In this document: in pieces, positions 15,159 through 23,786 of the stretch
How positions within the stretch are numbered: the first letter of the stretch is position 1
How the letters are laid out: every line of letters starts with the position of its first letter
Source of the DNA: Acidimicrobiaceae bacterium
GTDB taxonomy: Bacteria > Actinomycetota > Acidimicrobiia > Acidimicrobiales > Ilumatobacteraceae
DNA length: 41,206 bases
Reading direction: 5' to 3'
NCBI GenBank assembly: GCA_947467375.1
Contig: CANIHL010000008.1
Span: forward strand, 1 to 41,206
Made by a program: the position numbers and the translations under genes
The notes under the pieces: model-generated
What the model was told of the DNA's origin: nothing
Database searches by the model: none
What the model saw: the letters and a program-made list of their open reading frames with translations, nothing else

Positions 15159-16090
15159 CTTTCGAACGCAGCAAATAATTCTGCAACTGCTTTTGCTTGT
15201 CCGCCGCTAGTCGATGACATCACGGCAATCGGGAGCACACCTGCTTTCGCCCAAGCGGCAAATTGATCCCGAACCTGAGATGCATTTCCCGAAATGGTGC
15301 AATCACGTAGCCATTCGTCGGTCATTGCTTGTTGCAATTGTTCTGCGAGCGACTCCTTTGGAGTGTTTGCGATGATCGATTCGATGTTGTCCATTTCTTT
15401 GTCGTATCCAGCGACTCGCCAGTAGTTGCGGTAGTTGGGGAGCGATACATAGCCAGTCAACGTCTTGCGATGAATGGCATACGCAGCGTCAAGGTCTTCG
15501 CTCACCACTGTTGGCACCATGTTGGACATGAAGAACTGATCACGTTGAGCTACTGGAATAGATGCAACCTGTCGGCTGATGTCGCGTAGTGAAGCGTTTG
15601 CCCAAATGGCACCTTGTGAAATTTCGGAAGATAACGCAAGCATCTTGTCGCGCAACGTTGCGAGAAAAATCTGGGGAAGTTGTCCAGAAAATCGTTCGTT
15701 GGATCGCATCGCCTGAACGTAATTGGCGATATCGGAAAGCGGTTTGCCTGTTGCAACTCCAAGTCGCTGCACGACTGGGCCATGGCTCACTCCAATGCCA
15801 AGACCAAATCGACCACCTGAAATTTCATGAATATGTGCTGCAGTGTTTCCTAGTTCAACCGGGTGGCTGTAATACATCGGTTGAATTGACGTCCAAAATG
15901 GAATGGTCGATGTTGCATGCGCAAGGGACACACATAAACCAAGCGTTCCCCCCAAACTTGGGCACGCGATGCCTGCAAAGCCGCGACGCTCGGCCTCAAC
16001 CGCAATGTCCAATATGGCCTGACGCTTCGTTGGAGATGCAACGAGTGAAATCGCAGGAAGTGTGTATGAAGATGGCGTGAAAGTGATCAT
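15155..16090 (-). CDS. Luciferase-like (LLM) flavin/F420-dependent oxidoreductase
   Basis: A 311-residue TIM-barrel protein of the bacterial luciferase superfamily. The strands ISLVASPTK and AERRGFAGIACPS, the segment IPFWTSIQPMYYSHPVELGNTAAHIHEISGGRFGLGIG, and late FAAWAKAGVLPIAV are family blocks. RFGLGIGVSHGP is the usual cofactor-phosphate region. Members use FMNH2 or F420H2. With npdG nearby F420 is plausible, but the substrate is unknown. A minus-strand AAGGAG lies 10 bases before the ATG, a clear Shine-Dalgarno site. It is divergent from pimA (44 bases between starts) and convergent with arsC, so its tie to the arsenic genes is positional only. Confidence 0.88.
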   Translation of the reverse strand: MITFTPSSYTLPAISLVASPTKRQAILDIAVEAERRGFAGIACPSLGGTLGLCVSLAHATSTIPFWTSIQPMYYSHPVELGNTAAHIHEISGGRFGLGIGVSHGPVVQRLGVATGKPLSDIANYVQAMRSNERFSGQLPQIFLATLRDKMLALSSEISQGAIWANASLRDISRQVASIPVAQRDQFFMSNMVPTVVSEDLDAAYAIHRKTLTGYVSLPNYRNYWRVAGYDKEMDNIESIIANTPKESLAEQLQQAMTDEWLRDCTISGNASQVRDQFAAWAKAGVLPIAVMSSTSGGQAKAVAELFAAFES

Positions 16091-16100
16091 GGCTTGAATG

Positions 16101-16106
16101 CTCCTT
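16101..16106 (-). promoter_or_regulatory. Shine-Dalgarno site of the LLM oxidoreductase
   Basis: The minus strand reads AAGGAG, then 10 bases, then ATG. Further upstream TATACGGT could act as a -10. The 44-base divergent gap must also hold the pimA promoter. Confidence 0.55.
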
Positions 16107-16134
16107 GTATGCGCCTACCGTATATGCCGTGAAC

Positions 16135-17319
16135 ATGTTGCGCATCGCCATGGTGAGTCCGTACAGCGTTTCGGTTCCGGGTGGCGTGCAGGCACAGGTG
16201 CTTGGATTGGCTCGCGAGTTGCGCAGGATTGGTCACGAAGTTCGCGTGTTGGCGCCTTGTGATGGCCCGCCGCCGGAGCCGTTTGTAACTCCGCTCGGTA
16301 ACAGCCTGCCTACCGCGGCCAATGGTTCGGTTGCGCCACTTGCACCAGACCCATCTGCAGCAATGCGCACTATTCGTGCATTAAACGACGAAGCGTTCGA
16401 TGTCATTCACTTGCACGAACCAATTGTTCCTGGTCCGACAGTGACGGCACTGCTCCTCAAGCTTGCGCCAACTGTTGGCACGTTTCATGCTGCAGGGGAC
16501 TCCACTTCGTATCGCGTGTTGAATAAAACTGCCCGTTGGGCTGCAGAGCATTTGAGTGTTCGAGTTGCGGTGAGCGAATCGGCGAAAGAGTTGGCGAGTA
16601 GATACTTAGACGGCGAGTACACCGTATTGTTCAACGGCATTGAAGTTCAGCGGTACATGAGACCTGCAACACCTCGCGAAACGTCCCCCACGATTTTCTT
16701 TTGTGGTCGCTACGAACCACGTAAAGGATTAGAAGTGCTGCTGCAGTCGATGGCGCACTTGCCAAAGAACGTCAAACTGTGGATTGCATCTGATGGTGCA
16801 GGAATTGATGATCTGCAAAACACCTATGGCGCCGACGAACGAATTAATTGGCTTGGCCGCATTACTGAAGAAGACAAACTCGACAGGCTGGCCAGGTGTA
16901 CAGCTTTTTGTGCGCCATCGTTACGGGGAGAGTCGTTTGGCATCGTGTTGCTTGAGGCAATGGCCGCTGGGGCAGCACTCGTGGCTAGCAACATCAGCGG
17001 GTACAACAATGTGGCAACACATGATAAGAATGCATTGCTCGTAGAACCAGGAAATCCTGTTGCGCTCGCCGAAGCATTACATGAGGCCACAACAAACGTC
17101 ACGACCCGTGAACAATTGGTTGCAGGTGGGCATGCACGAGCACAAGATTTTTCAATGCAGCGGCTGGCAGAGTCGTATGTAGAGATGTACAACAAACTGT
17201 TAAACGATGAAGCGCAACGTCTGCTCGAGATAGCTCCAAACCGATTTGTTGCGATGTTTGAAGACAGGGTGTTGCGTCGTCCGAAGTTTCTTAACAATCG
17301 CCATAACACGCACTCATGA
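16135..17319 (+). CDS. pimA: Phosphatidylinositol mannosyltransferase PimA
   Basis: A 394-residue GT-B glycosyltransferase (GT4). The start MLRIAMVSPYSVSVPGGVQAQVLGLARELRRIGHEVRVLAP closely follows mycobacterial PimA, including the GGVQ loop. NGSVA, FDVIHLHEP, VGTFHAAG and VAVSESA continue the N-terminal domain. The C-terminal domain has FFCGRYEPRKGLEVLL and the GDP-mannose binding block CAPSLRGESFGIVLLEAMAAG (the E-x7-E type). It adds the first mannose to phosphatidylinositol at the cytoplasmic face. The ATG at 16135 matches the family start, and 10 codons of open frame upstream are ignored. It is separated from patA by the ars module. Confidence 0.93.
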   Translation: MLRIAMVSPYSVSVPGGVQAQVLGLARELRRIGHEVRVLAPCDGPPPEPFVTPLGNSLPTAANGSVAPLAPDPSAAMRTIRALNDEAFDVIHLHEPIVPGPTVTALLLKLAPTVGTFHAAGDSTSYRVLNKTARWAAEHLSVRVAVSESAKELASRYLDGEYTVLFNGIEVQRYMRPATPRETSPTIFFCGRYEPRKGLEVLLQSMAHLPKNVKLWIASDGAGIDDLQNTYGADERINWLGRITEEDKLDRLARCTAFCAPSLRGESFGIVLLEAMAAGAALVASNISGYNNVATHDKNALLVEPGNPVALAEALHEATTNVTTREQLVAGGHARAQDFSMQRLAESYVEMYNKLLNDEAQRLLEIAPNRFVAMFEDRVLRRPKFLNNRHNTHS

Positions 17320-17348
17320 GCTGATCTCTGCGTCTTGGACTGGTGCCG

Positions 17349-17354
17349 TAGACT
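17349..17354 (+). promoter_or_regulatory. Putative -10 hexamer (TAGACT) for lemA
   Basis: TAGACT is followed by GCATAT and then the lemA ATG, a 6-base gap. It is the same hexamer as before thrS and alaS. No Shine-Dalgarno site fits in between, so a leaderless message is likely. Confidence 0.5.
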
Positions 17355-17360
17355 GCATAT

Positions 17361-17915
17361 ATGAGCACAACTTTGGTAGTAATTCTCGTCCTTGCGTTTC
17401 TTGGACTTGTCGTTGGCGCTATGTACAACTCGCTCGTTCGTCGACGGAACGAAGTGGATAATGCTTGGAGCCAAATTGACGTGCAGCTAAAGCGCCGCTT
17501 AGATCTCATCCCTAACCTCGTCGAGACGGTGAAGGGGTATGCAGCGCATGAAAAGACAGCGCTTGAAGCCGTCATTGCCGCACGCAACTCGGGCATGGCC
17601 GCATCGGCAAACCCTCACGCTCAAGCTTCTGCCGATAACGCGATGACTGGTGCATTGCGTCAATTGTTTGCATTGTCGGAGTCATACCCAGACTTGAAGG
17701 CAAACCTTGGGTTTGTTTCGCTTCAAGAAGAACTCGCAAATACCGAAAGTCGCATTGCATATGCTCGACAGTTCTACGGTGATGCTGTTTCAACGTTTAA
17801 TACAGCAATCCAAAAGTTTCCCACCGTGTTGCTCGCGGGCATGTTCGGTTTTTCTGCAAGAGATTTCTTTGAAGCAGAAGACGCTGCACGTGTTGTTCCG
17901 GAAGTGAAGTTCTAA
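17361..17915 (+). CDS. lemA: LemA family protein
   Basis: A 184-residue protein with one N-terminal transmembrane helix (about 4-21) and the LemA signature: YNSLVRRRNEVDNAWSQIDVQLKRR, then LIPNLVETVKGYAAHE. NLGFVSLQEELANTESRIAYARQFYGDAVSTFN, ending in FPTVLLAGMFGF, gives the coiled helical bundle and the family's C-terminal FP motif. The function is unclear. It is commonly paired with the HtpX protease, as here with a 2-base gap, so a role in membrane protein quality control is plausible. Confidence 0.95.
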   Translation: MSTTLVVILVLAFLGLVVGAMYNSLVRRRNEVDNAWSQIDVQLKRRLDLIPNLVETVKGYAAHEKTALEAVIAARNSGMAASANPHAQASADNAMTGALRQLFALSESYPDLKANLGFVSLQEELANTESRIAYARQFYGDAVSTFNTAIQKFPTVLLAGMFGFSARDFFEAEDAARVVPEVKF

Positions 17916-17917
17916 CT

Positions 17918-18823
17918 ATGAATGATCTCATTGCATCAAATAAGCGTCGAACATTTTTCTTGATGTTCGGTTTTGTGCTTGTGCTTGTGTTGGTGGGTTT
18001 GGCAGTCGGCACACTCATAGGAAACGGAGTAACCGGCACCATTGTCGCGCTGGTGATTTCTGCGGTAATGGCTGTCACGTCGTATTGGAAGTCAGACAAA
18101 ATTGCGCTTGCGGTAAGTCGCGCAGTTCCAGCTGACGTCAATGAGTATCGACGCCTACACAACCTCGTGGAAGGTCTGTGCATCGCGGGCGGGCTTCCAA
18201 AGCCACAGGTGTACATCATTCATGACGATGCTCCGAATGCATTTGCTACGGGCCGCAACCCGAAGAACGCAGCAATTGCCATCACCACCGGATTGCTCAA
18301 TCAAATGAACCGTGTAGAGCTTGAAGGCGTCGTTGCGCACGAACTGTCGCACATTAAGAACTACGACATCCTTGTTTCCACATTGGCGGTCACGTTGGTT
18401 GGGTCAATTGCTTTGATCACCGACATGACATTGCGCATGATGTGGTGGAACGGTGGGCGAGTGAGCCGCAGCGGTGATCGAAATGATCGTGGCAACCCGT
18501 TGGCCATCATTGGGTTCGTACTGTTGTTGGTATCACCAATCATTGCGCGTGCAATGCAGGCTGCGGTGAGTCGTCGCCGTGAAACACTTGCCGATGTTTC
18601 GGCTGTGCGAATGACGAGATACCCGCCAGGACTGATCTCGGCATTAGAAAAACTTCAGGCAGATAACACCGAAACACATTCGGCCAGCATGGCTACCGCT
18701 CATATGTGGATTGAACAACCGTTGTCGGGCGTGAAAGACGCGGGCAGGTTAGGTATGTGGCATAAACTTTTTAATACCCACCCGCCTCTATCCGAGCGAA
18801 TTGCTTTGCTCAGGGAGATGTAA
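17918..18823 (+). CDS. htpX: Membrane zinc metalloprotease HtpX (M48)
   Basis: A 301-residue protease with two N-terminal membrane helices (about 12-33 and 39-55) and the zinc motif HELSHIKNYD (H141, E142, H145). The third ligand should be the Glu in RRRETLADVSAVRMT. Two more hydrophobic segments follow the active site (about 154-172 and 190-208). The C-terminal FNTHPPLSERIALL is a typical M48B ending. It degrades damaged membrane proteins, with the active site facing the cytoplasm. It follows lemA by 2 bases and is followed by the DUF3048 gene after 3 bases, so one transcript is likely. Confidence 0.96.
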   Translation: MNDLIASNKRRTFFLMFGFVLVLVLVGLAVGTLIGNGVTGTIVALVISAVMAVTSYWKSDKIALAVSRAVPADVNEYRRLHNLVEGLCIAGGLPKPQVYIIHDDAPNAFATGRNPKNAAIAITTGLLNQMNRVELEGVVAHELSHIKNYDILVSTLAVTLVGSIALITDMTLRMMWWNGGRVSRSGDRNDRGNPLAIIGFVLLLVSPIIARAMQAAVSRRRETLADVSAVRMTRYPPGLISALEKLQADNTETHSASMATAHMWIEQPLSGVKDAGRLGMWHKLFNTHPPLSERIALLREM

Positions 18824-18826
18824 ATC

Positions 18827-19876
18827 ATGAATCGTCGAATAACTGTTTTAGGTTCCCGTTCACTGGTCATTGCAGCAGTCGTAGCGCTGTCTGCATGTGG
18901 AGGATCAAGCGGGTCATCCACAGCATCAACCGACTCGGTTCCAACCACCGATGTGGCAAGTGATGTTCCGGTTAACCCACTACTTGGAACTCCTCTAGAA
19001 GATCCGACAACAGCCACACGTCCCGCAATGGTGGTCAAGATCGACAACCATCCAGGTGCCCGTCCTCAGGCAGGAATCAATCAGGCTGACATTATTTTTG
19101 AAGAGAATGTTGAAAAACTCACTCGCTATGCCGCGGTGTTCCAAAGTTTGGGTTCAGATCCAGTTGGACCAATTCGCAGTGGTCGCTTCCAAGACATCAA
19201 CTTGCTCGGTTCGCTGAACAAGCCATTGTTCGTATGGAGCGGTGGTAACAGCAAGGTGTCCGCAGCGATTGCTAAATCAGATCTCACCGATCTCAGTTAC
19301 TTAAAAGTAAATACTGATGGTGGATTCAAGCGCAGCGAAGACTACAAAGCTCCACACAACTTGTTCGCAGAAACCACGAAGCTATGGACGCTTGCTCCTG
19401 CAGGTTCATCAGCCCCGTCAACTCAGTTTGCGTATCGCACCGTGAGCGATGCAAATGCTTCAACATCTAAAGAGGCCATTGGTCTGAAGGTGTCGATGGA
19501 CGGCGTCAAAGCGCAATGGGATTGGGATGCAACTACAAAAGAGTGGGCACGCACGCAAGACGGCACACCAGTTGTTGACACTGCCGATGTTGCTTTGTCG
19601 GTTCCTAACGTGATTGTTCTTGAAGTGGAGTACACCAACTCATACAGCCCAATTTCTAAGACTCTTGGTTCGGGGAAGGCATACGTCTTCACCAATGGTG
19701 TGATGTACGAAGGCACTTGGACACGCACCGATCGTTTGAAGCCATTTGAGCTGAAGGATTCTGCTGGAGGCGTAATTAAGTTGACGCCCGGCCAGACATT
19801 TGTTGAAGTTGCGCGTGCTGGTAAAACCGCAGTGGTTGCTCCTGGCATGACGCAAGACGAGGTCAAATTCCCGTAA
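18827..19876 (+). CDS. DUF3048 (YerB-type) lipoprotein
   Basis: A 349-residue exported protein. The N-terminus has a hydrophobic stretch and the lipobox LSAC with C24, followed by a Ser/Thr-rich linker, so it should be a lipid-anchored surface protein. From about residue 60, RPAMVVKIDNHPGARPQAGINQADIIFEENVE and YAAVFQS...VGPIRSGR mark the DUF3048 domain known from Bacillus YerB. The function is not established. GGGAG upstream (in the end of htpX) may serve as ribosome site. It closes the lemA-htpX run. Confidence 0.9.
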   Translation: MNRRITVLGSRSLVIAAVVALSACGGSSGSSTASTDSVPTTDVASDVPVNPLLGTPLEDPTTATRPAMVVKIDNHPGARPQAGINQADIIFEENVEKLTRYAAVFQSLGSDPVGPIRSGRFQDINLLGSLNKPLFVWSGGNSKVSAAIAKSDLTDLSYLKVNTDGGFKRSEDYKAPHNLFAETTKLWTLAPAGSSAPSTQFAYRTVSDANASTSKEAIGLKVSMDGVKAQWDWDATTKEWARTQDGTPVVDTADVALSVPNVIVLEVEYTNSYSPISKTLGSGKAYVFTNGVMYEGTWTRTDRLKPFELKDSAGGVIKLTPGQTFVEVARAGKTAVVAPGMTQDEVKFP

Positions 19877-19883
19877 TTCGCGA

Positions 19884-19898
19884 TCGGGATTTCCCCGA
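19884..19898 (+). other. Short hairpin in the DUF3048-pdxS gap
   Basis: TCGGG and CCCGA form a 5-base stem around ATTTC just after the DUF3048 stop. No T run follows, so an intrinsic terminator is doubtful; it may only be chance. Confidence 0.2.
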
Positions 19899-19929
19899 GT
19901 TGGCTTATGGGTCACGCAAGGCTGGTCGG

Positions 19930-19935
19930 TACGCT
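19930..19935 (+). promoter_or_regulatory. Putative -10 hexamer (TACGCT) for pdxS
   Basis: TACGCT ends 7 bases before the pdxS ATG, matching TANNNT and the leaderless spacing seen elsewhere. This would start the pdxS-pdxT-yebC transcript. Confidence 0.4.
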
Positions 19936-19942
19936 TATTGCT

Positions 19943-20839
19943 ATGACTACTAGCAAGGGCAATTCGGCTTCTGGGCCAATGAGGGTAAATCGTGGCTTGG
20001 CAGAAATGCTCAAGGGCGGCGTCATTATGGACGTAGTCAACCCAGAGCAGGCAAAGATTGCCGAAGATGCTGGCGCAACCGCGGTTATGGCACTAGAGAG
20101 AGTTCCAGCCGACATCCGTCGAGACGGCGGAGTTGCTCGCATGAGTGATCCAGAAATGATTGAGGGCATCAAAGCTGTTGTCACCATTCCAGTCATGGCA
20201 AAAGCTCGCATTGGTCACTTCGTTGAAGCACAGATTCTTGAAGCACTCGGCGTCGACTTTATTGACGAGTCTGAAGTGCTCACACCGGCCGACGAAACGC
20301 ACCACATCGATAAATTCGCATTCACATCTCCGTTTGTGTGCGGTGCAACAAATCTCGGTGAGGCCCTTCGTCGCATTAGCGAAGGCGCTGCACTCATCCG
20401 TTCTAAAGGTGAAGCAGGAACGGGAAACGTTGTCGAAGCAGTTCGTCACTTGCGCAGTATTTTTGGTGATATTCGCCGCATTACACAGGCCGATTCTGCA
20501 GAGTTGTTTGATTGGGCGAAGAAGCTTGGTGCACCATTGCCACTCGTGCAAGAGATTGCAGAGACGGGCAAGTTGCAGGTACCGATCTTTTGTGCTGGCG
20601 GAATAGCCACACCTGCAGACGCAGCATTGGCAATGCAGCTTGGCGCAGAAGCGGTGTTCGTAGGGTCAGGCATTTTCAAGAGCGATGATCCGTCGCCACG
20701 CGCGAAAGCAATTGTTCAGGCAACTGCGCACTTCCGCGATGCTCATGTGTTGGCAAAAGTAAGTCGCAATCTTGGCGCGCCGATGACCGGTATCGGAATG
20801 GACAAGATCAACGAGCGCTACGCCGACCGCGGCTGGTAA
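19943..20839 (+). CDS. pdxS: Pyridoxal 5'-phosphate synthase, lyase subunit PdxS
   Basis: A 298-residue TIM-barrel enzyme that makes PLP from ribose 5-phosphate, glyceraldehyde 3-phosphate and ammonia. Diagnostic blocks are [43 protein letters not shown] with the catalytic Lys, [12 protein letters not shown] and [46 protein letters not shown] closes the barrel. It pairs with PdxT, encoded 11 bases downstream, which supplies ammonia. The ATG at 19943 is preferred over an upstream in-frame start because it fits the family N-terminus and the TACGCT spacing. Confidence 0.98.
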   Translation: MTTSKGNSASGPMRVNRGLAEMLKGGVIMDVVNPEQAKIAEDAGATAVMALERVPADIRRDGGVARMSDPEMIEGIKAVVTIPVMAKARIGHFVEAQILEALGVDFIDESEVLTPADETHHIDKFAFTSPFVCGATNLGEALRRISEGAALIRSKGEAGTGNVVEAVRHLRSIFGDIRRITQADSAELFDWAKKLGAPLPLVQEIAETGKLQVPIFCAGGIATPADAALAMQLGAEAVFVGSGIFKSDDPSPRAKAIVQATAHFRDAHVLAKVSRNLGAPMTGIGMDKINERYADRGW

Positions 20840-20850
20840 AGCAGCACCAC

Positions 20851-21432
20851 TTGTCTCGCGTAGTTGGCGTTCTTGCATTGCAGGGCGCTTTCGAAGCTCA
20901 TCAACATGTTTTGCGCGAACTTGGGTTCGAAACAGTTCAAGTTCGAACACCAGCAGAATTGGAATTGGTCGATGCGTTAGTTATGCCTGGCGGTGAGTCC
21001 ACCACGATGTCGCATTTGCTGGTGACTTCGGGATTATTCGAATCTATTGATGCACGGCTGAAACAGGGGATGCCAGTGTTTGGTACGTGTGCCGGAATGA
21101 TCTTGCTTGCACAGGGTGTGCTTGATGGCCGATCGGATCAAAAGAGTTTTGGGGCCATCGATATTGATGTGAAGCGCAATGCGTACGGTCGTCAAATCGA
21201 TAGTTTCGAAACCGATATTGCCGTTGATGGATTTGTCGATGATTTCCACGCAGTTTTCATTCGTGCGCCACAGATTGCACGATATGGCGATGGCGTAACG
21301 GTTTTGGCTCGACATGGTCAAGACGTTGTCCTCGCGCGACAGGGTTCAGTGATGGTTGCATCATTTCATCCCGAGCTCACAAGCGATATGCGCATTCATT
21401 CTTTGTTCACAGGTTTACTTCAGGAGGTATAG
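20851..21432 (+). CDS. pdxT: Pyridoxal 5'-phosphate synthase, glutaminase subunit PdxT
   Basis: A 193-residue class I glutamine amidotransferase. GVLALQGAFEAHQHVLRELG opens the family pattern, and GGESTTMSHLL is the glutamine-binding loop. C80 (FGTCAGM) with H173 and E175 (FHPEL) forms the triad. It hydrolyses glutamine and channels ammonia to PdxS. The start is TTG, the only suitable codon just ahead of the conserved first strand. YebC follows after 2 bases. Confidence 0.97.
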   Translation: MSRVVGVLALQGAFEAHQHVLRELGFETVQVRTPAELELVDALVMPGGESTTMSHLLVTSGLFESIDARLKQGMPVFGTCAGMILLAQGVLDGRSDQKSFGAIDIDVKRNAYGRQIDSFETDIAVDGFVDDFHAVFIRAPQIARYGDGVTVLARHGQDVVLARQGSVMVASFHPELTSDMRIHSLFTGLLQEV

Positions 21433-21434
21433 AG

Positions 21435-22184
21435 ATGTCCGGTCACTCCAAATGGGCAACCATCAAGCGCAAGAAGGGCGCTATTGATGCTGCACGCGGA
21501 AAGATTTTTGCGAAGATGTCGCGTCAACTTGAAGTAGCCACGCGTGAAGGCGGCGGAGATCCATCGAGCAATGCAACGCTGCGAACCATTATTCAAAAGG
21601 CCAAAGCAGCTCACATGACAAACGACGCAATTGATCGTGCTGTAAAGCGTGGTCTTGGAGAACAAACCGGAGCAGCATTTGAATCCGTGACGTACGAGGG
21701 TTATGCACCAGGTGGAGTAGCCATGTTGGTCGATGCGCTGACGAATAATCGAAATCGCACCGCAGCAGACGTGCGCATGGCATTCAGCAAATCGGGTGGC
21801 GCGTTGGCTGAACCCGGTGCAGTGGCTTGGCAGTTTTCACGAAAAGGCATCGTGCAAATTGAAAAGAACATCAGTGAAGACGACGTAATGCTCGTTGCCT
21901 TAGACCACGGTGCAGAAGATGTTGCTGATGACGGCGATTCATGGCGTGTAACGTGCGAATCAACCACAGTGTTCGAACTGAAAACTGCGCTCGAGGGTGC
22001 GGGAATGAATGTAGTGTCGGCTGCAAGCACCATGGTGTCGTCAATGAGCGTTGCCGTAACGGGCGCTGATGATGCAAAAGCAATTTTGAAAATTATGGAT
22101 GATCTTGAAGACAACGACGATGTACAAGATGTGTACGCAAACTTTGACATTTCAGACGAACTATTAAACGAGGTAGCACAATGA
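21435..22184 (+). CDS. yebC: YebC/PmpR family protein (TACO1-like)
   Basis: At 249 residues it has the usual family length. It begins [31 protein letters not shown], a near-invariant start. [24 protein letters not shown] and [28 protein letters not shown] are also diagnostic, and the C-terminal domain is acidic. The family has been treated as a DNA-binding regulator and, more recently, as a factor that helps ribosomes on difficult peptides. An AGGAGG-like site (CAGGAGG) lies just before the start. It overlaps the peroxiredoxin gene by 4 bases. The yebC-ruvCAB order is widely conserved. Confidence 0.97.
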   Translation: MSGHSKWATIKRKKGAIDAARGKIFAKMSRQLEVATREGGGDPSSNATLRTIIQKAKAAHMTNDAIDRAVKRGLGEQTGAAFESVTYEGYAPGGVAMLVDALTNNRNRTAADVRMAFSKSGGALAEPGAVAWQFSRKGIVQIEKNISEDDVMLVALDHGAEDVADDGDSWRVTCESTTVFELKTALEGAGMNVVSAASTMVSSMSVAVTGADDAKAILKIMDDLEDNDDVQDVYANFDISDELLNEVAQ

Positions 22185-22642
22185 CAATCAACGTTGGAGA
22201 TCAAGCACCGCAGTTCACACTGCCGGGCACAGGCGGCAAGTCATTCTCACTTTCCGACTTCACAGGCAAGCCAGTGGTGTTGGTGTTTTATCCGGGCGAC
22301 AACACGCCGGTGTGCACCAAACAGCTGTGCTCGTACAACAATGAAATGAGTGAGTTCGATTCTGTCGGCGCTCAAGTGGTGGGAATTTCCTCGCAAGATG
22401 TGGCCAGCCATGACGAGTTTTCGGGTAAGCACGGGTTCTCGTTTCCGCTTCTTGCCGATGTTGATAAATCAGTTTCCAAGCAATACGGCATTCTCGGACC
22501 ACTTGGGATACCTCGCCGCAGCGTGTTCGTCATTGATGGATCCGGGGTAGTCCGCTACGTTCACCGTGCTCTTGTGGGGCTTTCCTTCCGCCCAGTAGAG
22601 GAACTAGTGGCTGCGGTAGAAAAGGCCAAACTCGGTCAGTAG
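22181..22642 (+). CDS. bcp: Peroxiredoxin, Bcp/PrxQ type
   Basis: A 153-residue thiol peroxidase. [43 protein letters not shown] shows the peroxidatic C45 with its TPVC motif and a second Cys at C50, the usual PrxQ resolving position. [16 protein letters not shown] and [18 protein letters not shown] are further blocks. It reduces hydroperoxides using thioredoxin or a similar donor in the cytoplasm. It begins with an ATGA overlap with yebC. Confidence 0.95.
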   Translation: MTINVGDQAPQFTLPGTGGKSFSLSDFTGKPVVLVFYPGDNTPVCTKQLCSYNNEMSEFDSVGAQVVGISSQDVASHDEFSGKHGFSFPLLADVDKSVSKQYGILGPLGIPRRSVFVIDGSGVVRYVHRALVGLSFRPVEELVAAVEKAKLGQ

Positions 22643-22649
22643 GCCCAAC

Positions 22650-22655
22650 TAGGCT
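22650..22655 (+). promoter_or_regulatory. Putative -10 hexamer (TAGGCT) for ruvCAB
   Basis: TAGGCT ends 7 bases before the ruvC ATG in a 20-base gap. The same hexamer precedes aspS. A separate leaderless start for ruvCAB is suggested. Confidence 0.45.
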
Positions 22656-22662
22656 TGAACAT

Positions 22663-23196
22663 ATGTTCGCCCCGTCGTCCACCGTGGTACTGGGTATAGA
22701 CCCTGGCCTCACGCGGTGCGGGTATGCGGCACTGGCCCCAATCGCGGGCGGATCTATTGAAGCCATTTCAATGGGCGTGTTGACTTCGCCCAAAGAGGAC
22801 TCCCTTCCGCGACGGTTGGCATTGTTGCAGTGTGATCTTGAGGCATTGATCGCTGAAGTGAAGCCGACCGCCATTGCAGTAGAGCAAGTGTTTTTCCAAA
22901 ACAATGTGCGCACCGCAATGAGCGTTGGGCAGGCAAGTGGCTTGGTGTTAGCACTTGCTTACAAATTGGGCATCGAGGTGGTGCAGTACACGCCGAGTCA
23001 AGTGAAGAGTTCAGTTGCTGGTTCTGGCACTGCAAATAAATTGCAAGTGCAAAAAATGGTGCAACGGCGCCTGGGGCTCAGTGTGTTGCCAACACCTGCT
23101 GACGCAGCTGATGCTGCAGCAGTTGCGTTGTGTCATCTGGCGGTTGCTCCATTAGCGAACAGTGTGAAGCGTGCAACAACAGGTGCCAAATCATGA
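22663..23196 (+). CDS. ruvC: Holliday junction resolvase RuvC
   Basis: A 177-residue endonuclease with the RNase H-like fold. The acidic residues are D13 (VLGIDPGLTRCGYA), the Glu in IAVEQVFFQNN, and the Asp pair in PADAADAAAVALCHL. It cuts four-way junctions symmetrically, in complex with RuvAB. TPSQVKSSVAGSGTANKLQVQKMV is the conserved DNA-contact segment. Its stop overlaps the ruvA ATG by 4 bases. Confidence 0.97.
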   Translation: MFAPSSTVVLGIDPGLTRCGYAALAPIAGGSIEAISMGVLTSPKEDSLPRRLALLQCDLEALIAEVKPTAIAVEQVFFQNNVRTAMSVGQASGLVLALAYKLGIEVVQYTPSQVKSSVAGSGTANKLQVQKMVQRRLGLSVLPTPADAADAAAVALCHLAVAPLANSVKRATTGAKS

Positions 23197-23786
23197 TTGG
23201 CTCGCTGCGTGGAATAGTTGTGGAGCGCAATGCTGATTCAACGGTGTTATTCGAAGTTGGTGGTGTTGGCTATTTGGTGCACGTCACTCCACGTACGCTT
23301 GCCGAACTTGAGCCAACCTCGAATGCATTCATGCACGTGTACCACCACATTCGTGAGGATGCACAAACGCTGTTTGGTTTTCTTGAAAAGGAAGAACGCG
23401 TTGCATTCGACACGTTGATCGCAACACATGGCATTGGGCCAAGCATGGCCATGTCTATCTTGGCCACTCATTCACCTCGGGCACTGATCGATATTGTTGC
23501 CACCAACGATCACGGTGCTCTCACGTTGGTACCTGGTGTGGGTAAAAAAACTGCCGAGCGTTTGCTCATTGAATTGCGCGGCAAACTGCAGCTGCCAGTA
23601 CTTGATGCAATGGTGGATGGAAAATCTGTTGGGACGTCGGTAATGACCGACGTCCGCGAAGCACTTACAGGTCTCGGTTACTCAAGCGAAGAAATTCGCG
23701 AAGTGTTGCGTGATCTTTCTGCAACCGACACTGCTGAAAATGTATTACGTCAAGCCTTGAATGCGTTAGGAGTACGACGTGCGTGA
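23193..23786 (+). CDS. ruvA: Holliday junction branch migration subunit RuvA
   Basis: A 197-residue protein starting [12 protein letters not shown] with the OB-fold domain. Two helix-hairpin-helix units follow ([19 protein letters not shown] and [23 protein letters not shown]). The C-terminal three-helix domain that binds RuvB is at the end ([19 protein letters not shown]). It holds the junction for RuvB. The ATG at 23193 overlaps the ruvC stop, and an upstream open extension of 21 codons is rejected. The last 8 bases overlap ruvB. Confidence 0.97.
   Translation: MIGSLRGIVVERNADSTVLFEVGGVGYLVHVTPRTLAELEPTSNAFMHVYHHIREDAQTLFGFLEKEERVAFDTLIATHGIGPSMAMSILATHSPRALIDIVATNDHGALTLVPGVGKKTAERLLIELRGKLQLPVLDAMVDGKSVGTSVMTDVREALTGLGYSSEEIREVLRDLSATDTAENVLRQALNALGVRRA

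Noticed and set aside
19884-19898. Intrinsic terminator after the DUF3048 gene
   Set aside because: The 5-base stem has no following T run; kept only as a low-confidence hairpin.
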